DNA of 64,000 nt from Allolobophora icterica. Taxonomy: Eukaryota > Annelida > Clitellata > Crassiclitellata > Lumbricidae. The position numbers and the translations under genes were made by a program. This document shows positions 27,539 through 41,372 of this stretch, piece by piece. Below the pieces are notes generated by a model. The model did no database searches, was not told the origin of the DNA, and saw only the letters and a program-made list of their open reading frames with translations. Position 1 is the first letter of the stretch. Each line of letters opens with the position of its first letter. The DNA is taken from positions 8,135,474-8,199,473 of the forward strand of contig OY744611.1 in the NCBI GenBank assembly GCA_963556255.1. The letters are read 5' to 3'.

Positions 27539-29297
27539 CATTTTCAAGGTCAAGGTCAAGGTCAAGGTCGAGGTCAAGTATACTACTACTACTACTACCA
27601 CCAGTATTTCCATATTTCAAGATTTCCACATAGGTCCCATATTTCAACATAGAACCCATATTGCCCACATAGAACTCATATTGCGCACCTTGATCCGCAG
27701 CCATATTGCCCACATAGAACCCATATTGCCCACATAGAACCCGTTTTGCCATGTTAGGTCCATATTTCCATGTAAGGTCCATATTGTCCACATAGAACCC
27801 ATATTGCCCACATAGAACCCATATTTCCCATACAGGACCCATATTTCCCATATAGAACCCATATTGTCCACATAGAAGCCATATTGCCATGTAAGGACAA
27901 TATTACCATATAAGACCCATATTTCCCACATTGTACCTACATTTCCAACATAGTACCCATATGGCCATGTAAGGTCCATATTGCCATGTAGAAAATCACG
28001 AAAACACGGCAAACACGGTATTTGAGCTTGCTATTCGATATAGTCAGTTCCTGGCAATTCTGTTGAGGCAGAACGGAGCGTTAGTCAATACACACTGGTG
28101 AATGCACCTCAGCGTAAAAATTTGACAGATGACAATTTAGCGCTTCATGTTGTGATGGTATTCAATACTCGCAGCTAAACTGTTACAGCAAGGAACCAAT
28201 GACTGACAAATGGTTGACAATTGTCAATTTGTCAATTTGTCAATGAACAATGAATATGAAAGATAAACATATAATGTGTTACAAGAAAACTGTGAAATTT
28301 TGATGCCGTGTTTTTGCCGTGTTTTTCGCGATTTTTTTAAAAGTATGCCGTGTTTTTGGCATTTTTATACCGTGATTTTCTACTGTCCCTACATGTAAGG
28401 TCCATATTCACATCAAAGGCCCATATCCCCGGCTGGCAGCCATGATCCGCAGCCATCGATCCAGCCATAACGAGCGCATTAGCAAGAAGTAGGCCACTAT
28501 GAACTAGTTTCAAATTTGCGTGACCTCTCTGTGCATGTATAATTTCTTTGACCGGTCAAGTTAGTTTGACCTATTTTGGCGACCAATGATAGCTTACGTT
28601 GCCCGACAAAATAGGTCAAACGAATTTGACCGGTCAAAGAAATCACCAAATGCAATGCTGTTACAACACGACAAACAGTCTAAGGATAACTGTTGAAAAC
28701 ATATGTTGTATAAATATATCAAATATTGCGATAGCAATAATTTTCTGTTTCTCTACAAACACTCTTATAATGCGTGCTAATCTTGCACAGCCAAATGACA
28801 TCAATGGCGCATTGGTTTAGGTCAATACCTTAGAGCCCTACGGCCGTCGGTTCGAATCCAACTCAGTCGGTGCATATTTATGTTTTTATTTTTTGTGTGT
28901 GGATAATGCGAACAGAACACCGAAGATACATACATACATACATACATACATACATACATAAATATTCCCACATAGGTCCCTTATTCATAACTGCACCAGC
29001 TATGACAAGACCCATATTTCAACTGTGTTATATCTGCCGTATTATGGAATGATACCTCATCCATCCATCCACCTACTCGGACTTTTGACCTTGAATTACC
29101 TTGGGCTTCACCTTGACCTTGGTCTTGGTCAAGTCGCGTGACACTATGATGAAGTTCGAGCTTGGAAAGTCGACCATTCATTCATTCATCCATTCACCTA
29201 CTTTGACCTTTGACCTTCACCTTGAAGTTGATCGTGACCTTGGATGACATTGGCCTTGACCTTGGCCTAGAATGCTACATATATATCTACTGATATC
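27539..29297 (-). repeat. Right TIR, duplicate copy
   Basis: Repeats 23,093-24,851, with the hairpin at 28,542-28,643 and the tRNA-like segment at 28,791-28,874. Confidence 0.93.
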
Positions 29298-29821
29298 CCT
29301 CAACCGCCAAGTCTGTGAAGGACGACGTTTCTCCGCTGAAGGGATACTGCGTGTGGATCTAAGAAGAACGTTCAGGCTGTCTTATGTTTCACTGGGCAGA
29401 TTGGCAGGTGGTGCATAGTGGCGGCTTTACAGAGGTCGAGGCCAGTGCTTTTGAGCCCTGTGGAATACCTGAATGCCTGCCTCGGTCACCCAGTTCCCCG
29501 TGCAAATGAGGGTGCCATGCACTTAGTAGGAAGTCATCTCCGTTAGACATTTTGTCCATTCGCGACAACCTAACTCAATAACTCCCTCACTGCTTCTTCA
29601 TTCTCACTGACTCACTCACTCTCACTCATTCACTCAACCCACTCACTCATCTGCTGGAAGCATAAGCCATAAACTCAATTGTGGGTCTCAAGTGGGAACA
29701 CATAAAATACTATGTATATATATTCATGTATGCATGCATGCATTTATGTATGTATGTATGTATGTATGTACGTGTATATATATATACGTGAATATTTAAA
29801 AGATCTAAATAATTGCATTTT
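29298..29821 (+). other. Flank of element 1, duplicate copy
   Basis: Repeats 24,852-25,375; no gene. Confidence 0.6.
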
Positions 29822-29896
29822 AGGAGCGTTTACAAATTTTTCCTGAACGATCGCGTATACCCGGTTGATTTAAGATTGAACCATAGCGATCCCTGG
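29822..29896 (+). pseudogene. Possible capsid-protein relic, duplicate copy
   Basis: Same as 25,376-25,450. The similarity stops at 29,897, where unrelated LINE sequence begins. Confidence 0.35.
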
Positions 29897-29897
29897 A

Positions 29898-30330
29898 CCG
29901 CGTCAGTGTGTGGTGACAACCAACCCAACCAACCACACTCACCTCTGGAGGAGAATCTAGAACTTTGTTCTCTCCTCGACTGGGAGCCAGTGCAGCCTGT
30001 CTCTCATTTAATCCGATATACGAAAGAACTTTAGATTGGCAAGTAGTCGGGCGGCGAAGTTGAGGACGGTTTGAAGCTGATGCATTCTGAACTTCGGCAG
30101 GCCTTCAAGGACGGAATTACAACAGTCGAAACCCGTTAGAATGAAGGAAAGACGAGTTTCTCTGCGGCACTAAATGACAGAGTGTGCCAAAGTATTTGGC
30201 GCAATCGATAATAGAAGGGTGCGCACAAAGTGTTCGCGCGATCAGTCCTATATAACACAGCATTACATTACAGGGTTTTAAGCGGTTCAGAAGACGTGTA
30301 GTCTGTGTTAGAGCCATTGCATATTAAGCT
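29898..30330 (-). mobile_element. CR1/L2-like LINE fragment
   Basis: The minus strand encodes the reverse transcriptase end: GFDCCNSVLEGLPK, LQTVLNFAARLL and, after a stop, LHWLPVEERTKF. It abuts the end of the tandem duplication. Confidence 0.7.
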
Positions 30331-31426
30331 GAAATGTTTAATAGCCTATCTCGTCTAGTTTCCTCTTGAAAGCTGTGATAAAAGTTCACTGAGACAGTGC
30401 TGTTATCCAAACAATTCCAGAAGACCGCAACTCTTGCACTGACGAATTTCTGCCCAAATGTTCCTTTCGGTATCTTAAATAATTTATAACTATCTCCCCG
30501 AGTCGCCTTGTTTGGTGCTAATTCAAAGAACCTCTCTCTCTCTGCACTGCCTCCTTTCCAGTGCTGTGCCTATAGAGGTGTAGGTTCAAGGCACGAGAAG
30601 GCACTAGGGACTCAAGCTCAAGCACTTTACTGCTGTTCTCCGTACAGCAGTACAGTGAATATACCCAGTTCGTGGACGACGAGTTGTTGAGGTCATTCCG
30701 AATATCGTGACTTCGTTGATTTTTAGTCAATCTATGATATGCTTGTTGTGTGCATAGTCAGACGTAGGCCTACTGCGTCTTCGTCAGGGTGAACCTCAGC
30801 CGACTGCTAGGAATGTAACTGTTCGCCAGAGAGCGAGATATGGCGTCATCTACATGTACATGTAATATCGATCTTAACATTGATCTAAAAAGAAACCAGG
30901 TATACCTATTATTCTAATGGGGCAGCAACAGTGCCGGATTTAGTCATAACTAAAAAGCTGCAGCTTAGGGATTCACAATCTGCCAGGGGCCTAAAATTCT
31001 GAATTTTGGGAGGCTTACAATTTATACGTACTGTATATAAATAGGCCTATATTATGTGGAACCTGTTTAAACGGCATGTATACTTTGTATAGCAAGCAAA
31101 TTTCATTTTGCCTGAGTAATTGCATTCATTTGAAAATAATTTGAATTTTTCACTTTAAATGCCCTGCTATTAAATAATTTTCAAATTTTCCGAGACCTTC
31201 TTGTGTAATTTAATAACTAGAGCTCCGAGCTTTATATAGCTTAGGGTCTGACCAAGTCTAAATCCGGTACATGGCAGCAACCACTGTTCATCGTCGTGAA
31301 CAAACCTACATACATGTAAGTCGACTCATTACCTGACCTTGATATGAACTACCTTAAACGATACCCTGACCTGGGTTCTGGCCTAATTATTTTATAGGTA
31401 TTTGTTTGTTGAACTTGGCATATTAT
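30331..31426. other. Intergenic, nothing recognised
   Basis: AT-rich sequence with two TAGGCCTA sites (30,765 and 31,042) and no supported gene. Confidence 0.5.
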
Positions 31427-31911
31427 TGTAGTGGTTGACTTCTACGGCACCATTATAGTCATTGGAAGGCATGCACTCAATGACGCGGCTAATTGGTGGA
31501 GGTATGCACTCAGACTGACAAACCGACGCACAGATTCCAGACCACGAAGGCTCAAATTAGTCTGAAGTACGAGACCACTGACCAACTGACCAGATACCAC
31601 GTGGACAGAGATCTCCAGACGGACGAAGACGAATACGGACAGAGACAGAGACAGGGATGAGCGAATAACCCAAACAACTGACTTGACTGTATAAGTAGAG
31701 AGAGATAGTTGTCACGAGTTATTATAGTAGAAGCAGAAGTACGAGGATGTCGTCGTAATTGTAACGCGTGAATAAACTTATGAACTGCTCCTGAGCGTCG
31801 TCTTAGTCTTTCTTCTGGCCATCGGCCTGGGGCAGAGTTGGTAATCGAGCACAAGAGATGCTCCGCACGGTCATCTATACGGACGCGCCGATAACGCTCT
31901 CTTCTGCTACA
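31427..31911 (+). mobile_element. Possible solo LTR
   Basis: The 485-bp stretch begins TGTAGTGG and ends TGCTACA, with a 5-bp inverted match TGTAG/CTACA. The end part contains a TTCTTCTGGCCATCGGCCTG phrase similar to TTCTTCTGGTCGTCAGCCTG in the LTR at 9,558. No target duplication is evident. Confidence 0.3.
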
Positions 31912-32630
31912 GTAGATATGTTTCGATCTACTACATAGGCCTACATCAACCTCATCATCAACTAGCCACGCTACATTATTAACTGACCCAGAATTTACCC
32001 TATGACATGATTCCAGCGTTCTATTTTAACCTGAAGCCAAGTCATAAACTGGCCTAGAAATTATTTTCATGAACCGCTGTTGCATCACCAACTAACCATA
32101 AAGCCATCTCGTGAAATGACCCAAAGCATGAGCCCTTTGACTTTGGGCTACGAACTGAGCTCGAATCCACGTCAATTGCATCTATAGCCTTAAAATGTGT
32201 TAGTATGTGTAGCTGACGGTATAGGTGTGCTTAGGTAAAAATGTAATGTGAGGTAAGGCGGCTCAAGATGAAACGTTTAACTATTGCAAGGAAAGCTAAT
32301 GAATCAGAGCCTCAGAATAATTATGATCCTTCTTAGAAGGTCAACTCAGTTTGGCTTTACAAATTAACAAGTTATTAATTAACTAGCTGATAACTCAGTT
32401 TGGCTTTACAAATTAACAAGTTATTAATTAACTAGCTGATAATCTGCTTATTGTTCTGTGTTTTTCTACCGGTGCTATGAACGACTATCAATGAACAGAC
32501 ACTTTTGGAAAATATGTTGACAAACCTATGGGTTTCCTGATCCAAATGTTATCCGTTGATGAAATCCAGTCCAGTGCACCTTTATTACGCAAAGAACTTT
32601 TCCGGTTCTTCCAAACCATCGGGAAACTTT
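31912..32630. other. Intergenic with a 49-bp tandem duplication
   Basis: A 49-bp phrase starting AACTCAGTTTGGCTTTAC occurs twice in a row (32,344-32,392 and 32,393-32,441). No gene is seen. Confidence 0.7.
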
Positions 32631-32639
32631 CGATGCAAG

Positions 32640-33190
32640 CAAACATCTTGTCTCTGACCTTCACTACTGGATGTCGACTAACCGTCTTTGCCTAACTACT
32701 ACTAAGACTCAATTGATCTGGTTTGGGACTAGGCAACAGCGTGCTAAACTCGACTTTCCACTGTTGACTGAGAAATTCCCTGCTTACACCTACTCATCCA
32801 CCTTCCGCGATTTGGGCGTCACACTTCACAGAGCATATCTCCAGCATGACTCACTCCCGCTTCTTTCAACTGAGGTGTCTCAGGGCCATCAGACGCTCGA
32901 TCTCACCTTCTTTCTTTACCACAATAGTTTACGCATTTGTCTGCTCACGCTTGGACTATTGCAACTCGAACCTCGTGGGTCTCCCTAGGCAGCGTCTTTC
33001 TCCCTTTCAATCTGTTCTAAATGCTTCAAGTCTGATTTCCAGAAGGCCAAATCAAATCAAAGGGGGTTCCAGAGAGTAGTCCAAAAGAGGTTCAAGTCCG
33101 ATTTCCAGGGTACCAGATCAGGAAATTTCCAGAGAGTGGTCCAAAAGAGGTCCAAATCCGATTTCCAGGGTACCAGATCAGGAGAGGCAG
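32640..33190 (+). mobile_element. LINE fragment, same family as the one fused to the element 2 ATPase
   Basis: The plus strand encodes KTQLIWFGTRQQRAKLDF and, in another frame, SRLDYCNSNLVGLPRQRLS. The first block closely matches KTQLIWFGTKQQLSKLDF at 54,320-54,380. The 3' end has two tandem copies of about 67 bp with TTTCCAGGGTACCAGATCAGG. Frameshifted. Confidence 0.75.
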
Positions 33191-33199
33191 AGCAGCTGT

Positions 33200-35400
33200 C
33201 AAGGCGGGTAAGTGAGTAAGTAAGTAAGTATGGACTTTAATGTACCGCCTGCAAACGCACTGCGGCTAACAAGCGGGTTTATACAAGTGCAAGAAACTGA
33301 ATATATCAAAAACAGGCATAAGCAACCTAAACTAAAAGAAAAGAAAAAATTAATTTAAATCCAATTAATGTTCAAATTCCTAAAGGATTGGGTGTCGTTT
33401 ACCGCGAGAATAATTGGAAGGCGGAGGATCAGATGAGTCAGGGTAGGAGTATTTGAAAAGGTGAGACTTCAGTTTTGAGCGGAAAGCCCGGGGGTGATAG
33501 ATAGAGGAACATGAGGATCAGGATGAAGGACGGGTTGCAGTGATGATGGAGGCACTAAGAACTGCGAAATTCAGGGGAGATCATTCCAGAGGCGTGGTGC
33601 TGTGCTGGATATGGCTCGGTTGGAGAACTTGAGGTGAGTAGTGACTAGGGGTCGAGAAGACTGAGATAGGACGATGATCGGGTGGAGCAGGTTGTCTGAA
33701 TGGTAAAGAGATCACGAAGGTACTTGGGCTGGGAATATTGTAGGGAGTTGTAGGTTAGTGATAGGACTTTGTAGTGGGTTCGCTCTGGGATTTTTAACCA
33801 ATGGATTGACTTGAGGATTGGAGTGATATGATGATGTTTGGGCGTTCTAGTGACAGCTCTGGCTAGTGAGTTTTGGATAAGCTGTAGAAGCTTGATTTGA
33901 GTGGATTCAAGGTTGAGGAAAAGAGAATTGCAGTAATCAAGCTTCGAATGAACAATGGAGGTAGCAATGGTGGAGGCAGTTTTAAGGTCGAGCATGGGTC
34001 ATATGCGTCGGAGGTCACGAATGCGCATGAAGCAGGAACGCGAGAGGTTGGAGATGTGGTTAGAGAAGGAGAGGTGTGGATCAAAAATAACACCAAGATT
34101 GCGAACAGGGGAGTCAGAAGTGAAGGTGAGAGACGATGAGTTAGTCGAAAGGTTTATGGAAGGATCAGGGATTTTCTTGACTTGATCAGGAAGGCCTAGG
34201 ATGATGAATTCAGTTTTGGAAGGGTTAAGGCAGAGGAGATTGGATGACATCCACTGTTAAATAAGGTTAACCACGTTGCGTAGTTGTGTGATGGCGGTGG
34301 AAAAAGAGCCTGGAGAGAATAATATGAAAAGTTGGGTGTCATCTGCATAGAGAATTAGAGATGGTGGTCGACAGAGGAGGATTGTATGAGATGACTTAAA
34401 GGAGTGGTACAAAGGATGAAAAGCAGAGGACCCTGGACGAAGCCTTGAGGAACACCACAGGAAAGAGGAAGGGGTTGTGAGCAGTGGATGGAGGTTTTAA
34501 CAGAGAAGGATCGGGAGGATAAGTAGGACTGGAACCAGAGTAGAGCAGTGAAAAAAGACGCCAAACCAAGAAGATAGTCGTTGAAGAAGGAGGCTGTGAT
34601 CAATGGTGTCGAATGCGGCGGAGATGTCGAGAAGACAGAGGCAGGAAACTTGCTGATGGCTGACGGCAGAGATCAGTTTATTGTACAGAGAGGCAAGTAA
34701 AGTTTCTGTGGAGTGGTGTTTAATGAAGCCAGATTGGTGGGGGTTAAGTAGTGAATTCGAAGAGAGGTAGCCATTTAGCCGAGAAAGGACAATTCGTTCA
34801 GTTAATTTTGATAGATTGGAGATTAGGCGGTAGTTGGATAGGTTCTCCTTGTCAACGTTTGTTTTTTGAGAAGGGGAGTGACAATAGAATGCCTAAAGAC
34901 CATAGGAAAATTGCCGGTAGGGAGTGAGAGATTGATAATATTGGTGATTACAGGAACCAGGACAGAGGCAGAGTTTTTTTTAGAAGAGAGGTGGGGATAG
35001 GATCAAGTTCGAATTGCTCGTTAGGGAGAGAGTTTAGGAGGAGTGACACTTCTGCTTCAGAGGCAGGAGAGAGAATTGGGAGCGACGACTGAGAGGTAGG
35101 AGGAGTAGGGCTGAGAGGAGGTGAATCAGTGCTGGAGGAGGCAAGGGGGTAAGTGTGTCTAGAAGAGATTGTAATGTAAAGCGAATCAATGAGATTTTGT
35201 CTGAAAAAAATGAACAGAAGGTATCAGTAATAGAGGAGGAGGGAATGGAGCTAGGCAGTGGGGAGGGAGATTTGCGATGAAGGAGAGTGTTGACAGCTTT
35301 CCAGAGAAGTCTAGGGTTTGAGGCGGACCGAGTATTTATCCTTTTGGTACATCGAAAAGAATTGAATTGGGATCTGCGCCACACAGTCTCAGCCCATGTT
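33200..35400 (-). mobile_element. CR1/L2-like LINE, longer decayed copy
   Basis: Minus-strand frames in order from 35,384 downwards: NPRLLWKAVNTLLHRKSPS before the reverse transcriptase; SCGVPQGFVQGPLLFILC (34,400-34,460, motif B to C region); LLCLNPSKTEFIILGLPDQ; then SKLDYCNSLFLNLES and HWLKIPERTHYK near 33,645-33,995. Several frameshifts. Confidence 0.85.
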
Positions 35401-38400
35401 CAGCATCATCATTCGCTCGTACCGGAAAGACTTTAGGTCAGAAGTCGACTAAATTTGTGGAACGTTGAACTTACACCTATGTTAAGTCTTGTGGCAAAAA
35501 TTAAGCTTCCATGTAAGGGTTTTAAAAGGTTTAAGAAGTAGCCAGATACATGGGTCATTATCCGAAAGTGCAGAATTGATGTCCCATGCTGTTTTTTTTA
35601 GTTTTTTCGATAATTTCTTCAAATTTTTTTTGCCTATCCTTCAAAGGATCAGCAGATTAACATTTCCCATCATTGCTTTAGCTGCTAGATTTATGAAATT
35701 TAGAAAAAAAATTCCAAATAAATACAAAATATCATTACCATTCTCTGTCCGAGACGGTGTACAATGCACAAAATTTAGGTATTACGCAAATTTATTCCAT
35801 TACAACCTGTAACAAAGGTATATTATTTTGGTTAATTAGTAGCTAGCATATGCAATAATTAAACATTTAGACTCATTTTCGTAATATTTATTTCTTTTTG
35901 GTCCTATTTATACTTGTCCATGGAAATAAGCATCATAGCCATCCCAATTTTTGGGAAGCCTATAACTTTTAGAGAACGTGCTTACTTACTAAAAGAAAAA
36001 ATCAGGAACAAGATATTGTCAACTATTAATGGAATCACACAGATTTATGTTGAAATTCATAATGTTTTATTTTTAATTTAAGTTTGTGTGTTCCAAATTT
36101 AAAAAAAGTAAATTTCTGTTTCATTACCATCTCGTGTTGTATTTCCTGGTTTAGGTAGATTATAACATTGATAACTTATTTTATTTACCGCTTTTGTTGA
36201 ACTGATTAAAATTACTTATCTGATAGAGTAATTCAAGTGAGAATATTTGACGGCTGTCACAAATTTCATCATTTTGTCATTACCATCCAGCAGTTGTTTT
36301 TCATCATTACCATCCGAATACGTCAGATTTTTGCTATTTTCTCATGGCAGTCGCGTCTTGTCACGGATGGTAATGACGCATTGCTCAGAGCGAATTACGT
36401 GCATTTTTGTGAATTATTTGATATAAAAATAAATTAAAGTAATTAGAATTTACTCGCAACTCTTGAAATGTTGTTCAACTTGTATCAAATGCATATAACA
36501 TACAGTTATAGCAAATGCTTCACAGATTTTTTTCTGCAGCTGAAAATAATATTTCTTTTTTGAAATAATTTCGAAAAATGCCTTAATTTCTTGACACCAG
36601 ACTAATATATTATGTGAAAGGAAGGCCTATTGTATTCCTACTTAATGCTGGTATCATCTACTTTTAAGAAATTGCCATTTTATATGCACCAGAGGAATAT
36701 TTCAGGTCCCTATGATTAAATATGATTACACAAAAAGGGCGGATTTTAATGAAAAAAGAGGAGTTTTGACTTTATTAATTGTGGAAAAAAATTAACTTAT
36801 GATTGAAAATATAGTGGATTTCTTTCAAATTAGTTAAATTTAACTATGTACATAACTAAAAAAAACACTTGCAACCAATTTTGGGGAAAAAAATTTTTTG
36901 GTTTTTCGGAGACGGAATTTGTAACATTTCGGATAATGACCCACATACGTCCAGAGTCAATGGCATCGCAGCAAATGATCGGATCAGTTTGAGCAGAACC
37001 GTCTAAGCGGAACATCTCTTTTAGGTCAGCCTTTCGTGAAGCCTGATTCTACTTTTGGCATAAAGTCACTTGCTTCTCGGTGTAGCGTACAATCTGCCGA
37101 ACCACAACGTTCTTCATAAGTCTTGAGAGACTGTAAGGTTTGGGTTTTGCCGGAAGTTGCTGATATTGTTCGGATCCAATTCTAACTTCTTCGACGAGGG
37201 TGATTGCGCGCTTTTAAAATGATGAATTGCAGAGATGCACAACAAAAGGCAGAAGCTCATCGACAAATTCATAAAAGGGGAATGGTTGGTTTAGGTCAAA
37301 TGCTCACGATTTTCATGGGGAATATTGTAGGCCATATGAGCTTTTCAGTTATTCGGCAATTACCATTTCGAAAAGATCCAAGTGATACTGTGTTGATGAA
37401 TATGTTTGTGGACATCAGAGCGTTTCTTGCTCATAATTTTATAGGTCCAAATATGAATTCTGAGACTTGCATGAGCGACCCAGAAGCAATGGCACGTTAT
37501 TGCGGACTGCGGAGCCGCCGGCTTCCTTATGAAGAGCGATCATGCTTTTTAAAAATTCACCGCTCCTTGCCCTGAAAGAAAGAGTATTTTTTCTCTGTAC
37601 CCGAAACCAGTGATAGCGGTCCTTGCTCAGTCGCGTTCGGTTGCAAGGGTGTTCGGCTCGCCTAACAGTTCTGAGCATCGCTCCACACTCCGAGTTGAGC
37701 CACAGAGTAAGAGTGTTACATCTGGTGTAAACAGAACGCGGCGGAAGCCCAAGCGTAACGGGGGAGAATGACGGTGCTCATCTTTTGAACTAGTCATGTT
37801 TTTCATATTATAGGAAATCGCTAGCACGCCTTCATTCCGCACTAAAGTTTTTACAAACGCACTCTAAAAACTGCATGTTGCTTTCATCTGACAAGAGGCT
37901 CGCAAGCAAATTAAAATTCGTTGCTTGGTCCCAGGCGTAATGGCTGATCAATTAGTGTTTACGCAGTAGTTAAGTTATCGTGAAATATATTCATAGTCCT
38001 TGACTTTCCGTCATTAATTTAAGTGAAATTTAATGACTACACGGAGTTGGTGCAACTGTTATTCGTGGGTATTTTGCGTCCGAGTCCGCTTCTGTGATGC
38101 TTGTTGAGTCAACCGCGTGGAATTTTCATCATCGCATGGCATCGCCACATGATTAGTAACGAATAAAAACGAAGATTCCGGAATTTCCACGTGCTACTCC
38201 AGAAAACCTTCAGAACTGGACTATAAAGATTCCAGCAACACAATATCTGTTGCCAAGAATATCACGGACGCAGTCTTGCTGGGCACTATATTTCGAATAT
38301 GAACTGAATGTGAACTTTACATCATCGCCTACCAATGAACTAGCCATTCTTCGAACAGGTTTCCATCCAGAAGTGAGCGTCAGAATCGCTCATATCTGCT

Positions 38401-39185
38401 AATAGCGTTTTCTGTTCCAGCCACAGAAATAATTTACATCGACTGTCTATTTTGTAAAATGTGAGCGTTTGAATTGCATTGTTAAAAGGCTACTTACTTT
38501 CTCAAAGGACTTGAATGGATTGGAACTATACTGTGATCATACGGATATGATCGCTTCCATTAAACATCAAACTGAAATAAGAAGTCTGGATTACTCTCTG
38601 ACTCGACTGATCATATACATTTCATCATTGAAACTAAAGGAAGCCAACACTTTGGCCATAGCTTTTCTCATTCTGTTGACATATTCCAGTCTCAGTAGCA
38701 TAGCCTATTGCAAACGTTCTTGCAGCAAACTGAAACTTATCAAATCCTGTTTTTGTTCTGCGAATTCATTGAAAATGAATTAGGCCCCTAAGCCGCTTTC
38801 ATCAGTTTCGGGGAAATTCTCAGACTCCTTGCAGCTATCAAGGCTCGAAAAGTTTTTGTTTTGAAACTTTTGACTCTGGTGAATGTAATAGTAATTATTA
38901 GGGTCTATGTCATCGATTAACGTACAGCACATGCCGTTCATCTGCATTCACTTTTTCAGGAGCAGATTAAATCTCAAGATTACGCTTTTCTCTTGACCCA
39001 GAGCGCCAAACTACTGAAAGATATAGGCAACTAGCGGAAAGGGACCGTTATATAAATAGTCTGATAATAATCGTAATCGTAATCGTAATCTCCGGATTTC
39101 TACAGAGCCCAAAAAAGCGAATTCGCGGGAACCAGTTTATTCACAGGCGCTTAGACAAATCAAAATCGTTAGGCGGGGGGGGGTC
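35401..39185. other. Long AT-rich intergenic region, nothing firmly recognised
   Basis: The frame at 37,204-37,575 (123 residues) is open but lacks recognised domains. A phrase with CTTGACTTTCCGT near 37,985-38,035 recurs at 55,020-55,070, so a dispersed repeat is present. A (TAATCG)n run lies at 39,068-39,090. Confidence 0.4.
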
Positions 39186-39189
39186 AAAT

Positions 39190-40895
39190 CGGTTCCAGGT
39201 CAAGATCCAAAGGAGTCAGTCAGGAAGACAGTAAGACGGCTAAGGTGGGTGGTGTTTAGGGTTTAGACGGCGAAGGGGGTAGACAGAGGCGGAGGAATCG
39301 GGAGACGATTTGTGAAAGAGCAGTGTTTTCAGTTTTGAGTGAAAGACCTGTGGAGATATAGCAAGTGGTGAAGTTTTGGTGAGTTCGTACAGTAGGATGG
39401 ATCTGAAATTTCTCGCAGTACTGGTGGGAGTTTGTTCCAGAGGGGTGGGACAGCTATGGCTATGGAGCGATTGGCAAATTTGAGTGATGAGGTGACGGAA
39501 GGGCGGAGCAGTGTTAGGGCAGAAGAGGAGCGGGTTGAGCGGAGTGGTTGGACCGTTGGACCGTGAACAGCTGTCGGAGATAAGAGGGCTGGGAAGATTG
39601 GAGTGTATTGTAGGTGAGTGATATGACTTTATATTCTATTCTTTCGGGTATTTTAAGCCAGTGGAGAGATTTGAGGACGGGAGTGATGTGGTGGTGCTTG
39701 GGGGTTTTGGTCACAGCGCGGGCGAGGGCATTTTGAATGGCTTGGAGGCGGTTTATTTGGGTGATGTCGATGTTTAAGAAGAGTGCATTGCAGTAATCTA
39801 ATTTTGCGTGGACTATAGAAGTAGCTATTGTGGATGCAGTTTTGAAGTCTAGCATTGGGCGAATTCTGCGAAGGTCACGGATGTGCAATTGTGCATGAAA
39901 CAAGAGCGGGAGAGATGGGTGATATGGTCGGAGAAACTGAGGTGCTGGTCAAAAATCACGCCTAAGTTGCGAACAGGAGAGTCTGCAGTGAATGTGCTGG
40001 TGGAGGTAGAGTCGAAGTTGAGGGTAATGGATGGATCTGGGATTTTCTTGAGTTGATCGCGTAGGCCTATGAGTATGAATTCCGTTTTAGCTGGGTTTAA
40101 ACACAAGAGATTTGATGACATCCAGGAAGAGATTCTGGTAACTACATGAGAAGATGATCTATGGAGTGGGAGAAGCTGTTTGGAGAGAAAGAGATGACTA
40201 GCTGTGTGTCATCAGCATAAAGGTGATGATCAACTGAGGATGCTTTAATGAGTGAGCTGAGAGGAGTAGTGTAGAGGATAAACAGAAGGGGCCCAAGAAC
40301 AGAACCTTGTGGAACACCACAGGTGAGTGGGCATGATTCGGATGAGGTTTCCGTTTTTACAGAGAACGAGCGGAAAGAGAGATGAGAGCAGTGTCAGTAA
40401 AACCAAACCAGGTTGACAGTCTTTGGAGTAAGATGTTGTGGTCAATGGTATCAAAGGCTGCAGAAATATCAAGAAGGCAGAGACAGGAGACCTGTTGATG
40501 AGAGATGGCGGAAACGAGTTTATTGTAGAGGGAAGTGAGTAGGGTTTCAGTAGAGTGGCGTTTGGTAAAACCGGACTGGTGTGGGTTGAGAAGTGAGTTG
40601 GAAGTCAGGTACTCATTGATTCGAGATAGGACTTTGCGTTCAGTTAGCTTAGAGATGAATGACAGGTTGGAAACAGGTCGGTAGTTGGAAAGGATTTCTT
40701 TATCCAATGACGGTTTCTTGAGGAGTGGAGTGACTAAAGAGTGTTTGAAAAGGAGGGGGAAATTGCCAGTAGATAAGGAGAGGTTGATAATTTTGGTGAT
40801 GATGGGTACAAGGATAGATGCACAGTCTTTCAGTAAGGAGGTAGGTATAGGTTCGAGTTCGCACTGCTTGTTTGGAAGAGATTGTAACATATGGG
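39190..40895 (-). mobile_element. CR1/L2-like LINE, second decayed copy
   Basis: Frames from 40,890 down give a reverse transcriptase: the finger region with SNYRPVSNLSFISKLTER, the palm LDISAAFDTIDHN, then LLCLNPAKTEFILIGLRDQ and HAKLDYCNALFLNID. Related to 33,200-35,400; frames are broken and the 5' part is missing. Confidence 0.88.
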
Positions 40896-41372
40896 AGACT
40901 ATAGTCTTATGAGTCCCTTACCTCGACACAGCAGTATCAATTAAGCACTCACTCCGTAGCACAGTTAGACGGGAATGGAAGTGCTAAATGCAGAAGAGAC
41001 GACAAGGGGTAGAAATCAAGTCATTTTGCGACCGTCTTTTATGGCTAGCCCTTAATCCGTCATTGTATTATACATAACAGCATTCCGTTCAACCCCGCCC
41101 TGAAACTTCTCCGCCATTCCGTCACCTCATCACTAACATTTTGAAATCGTTCCATAGCCTTAGCAGTTCGGCCCCTGTGGAAAAAACTCCCGCCAGAATT
41201 ACGGCAATTATCTGATAAATCCTACGGACTTACCAAAACTGCATCTCTTGTTATTTCTGGCCCAGTCTTTCACTCGAAACCGAAAACACTCCTTTTCCAG
41301 TTCTTCCATAAACCCTATCGTGATTCCTCTTCATCCCTTACCTCCTCTCCGGTTCAATTCCCAACACTGTCG

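Larger units (their letters stand above)
25450..29895 (+). repeat. Tandem duplication, unit 2 (4,446 bp)
   Basis: Apparently identical to unit 1. It joins unit 1 at the 2-bp overlap GA; the sequence diverges at 29,898, where unit 1 continues into unit 2. Confidence 0.95.

Noticed and set aside
37204..37575. 123-residue plus-strand frame
   Set aside because: No recognised motif, no splice or promoter context, and surrounding sequence is AT-rich and repetitive. It could be real but cannot be supported.
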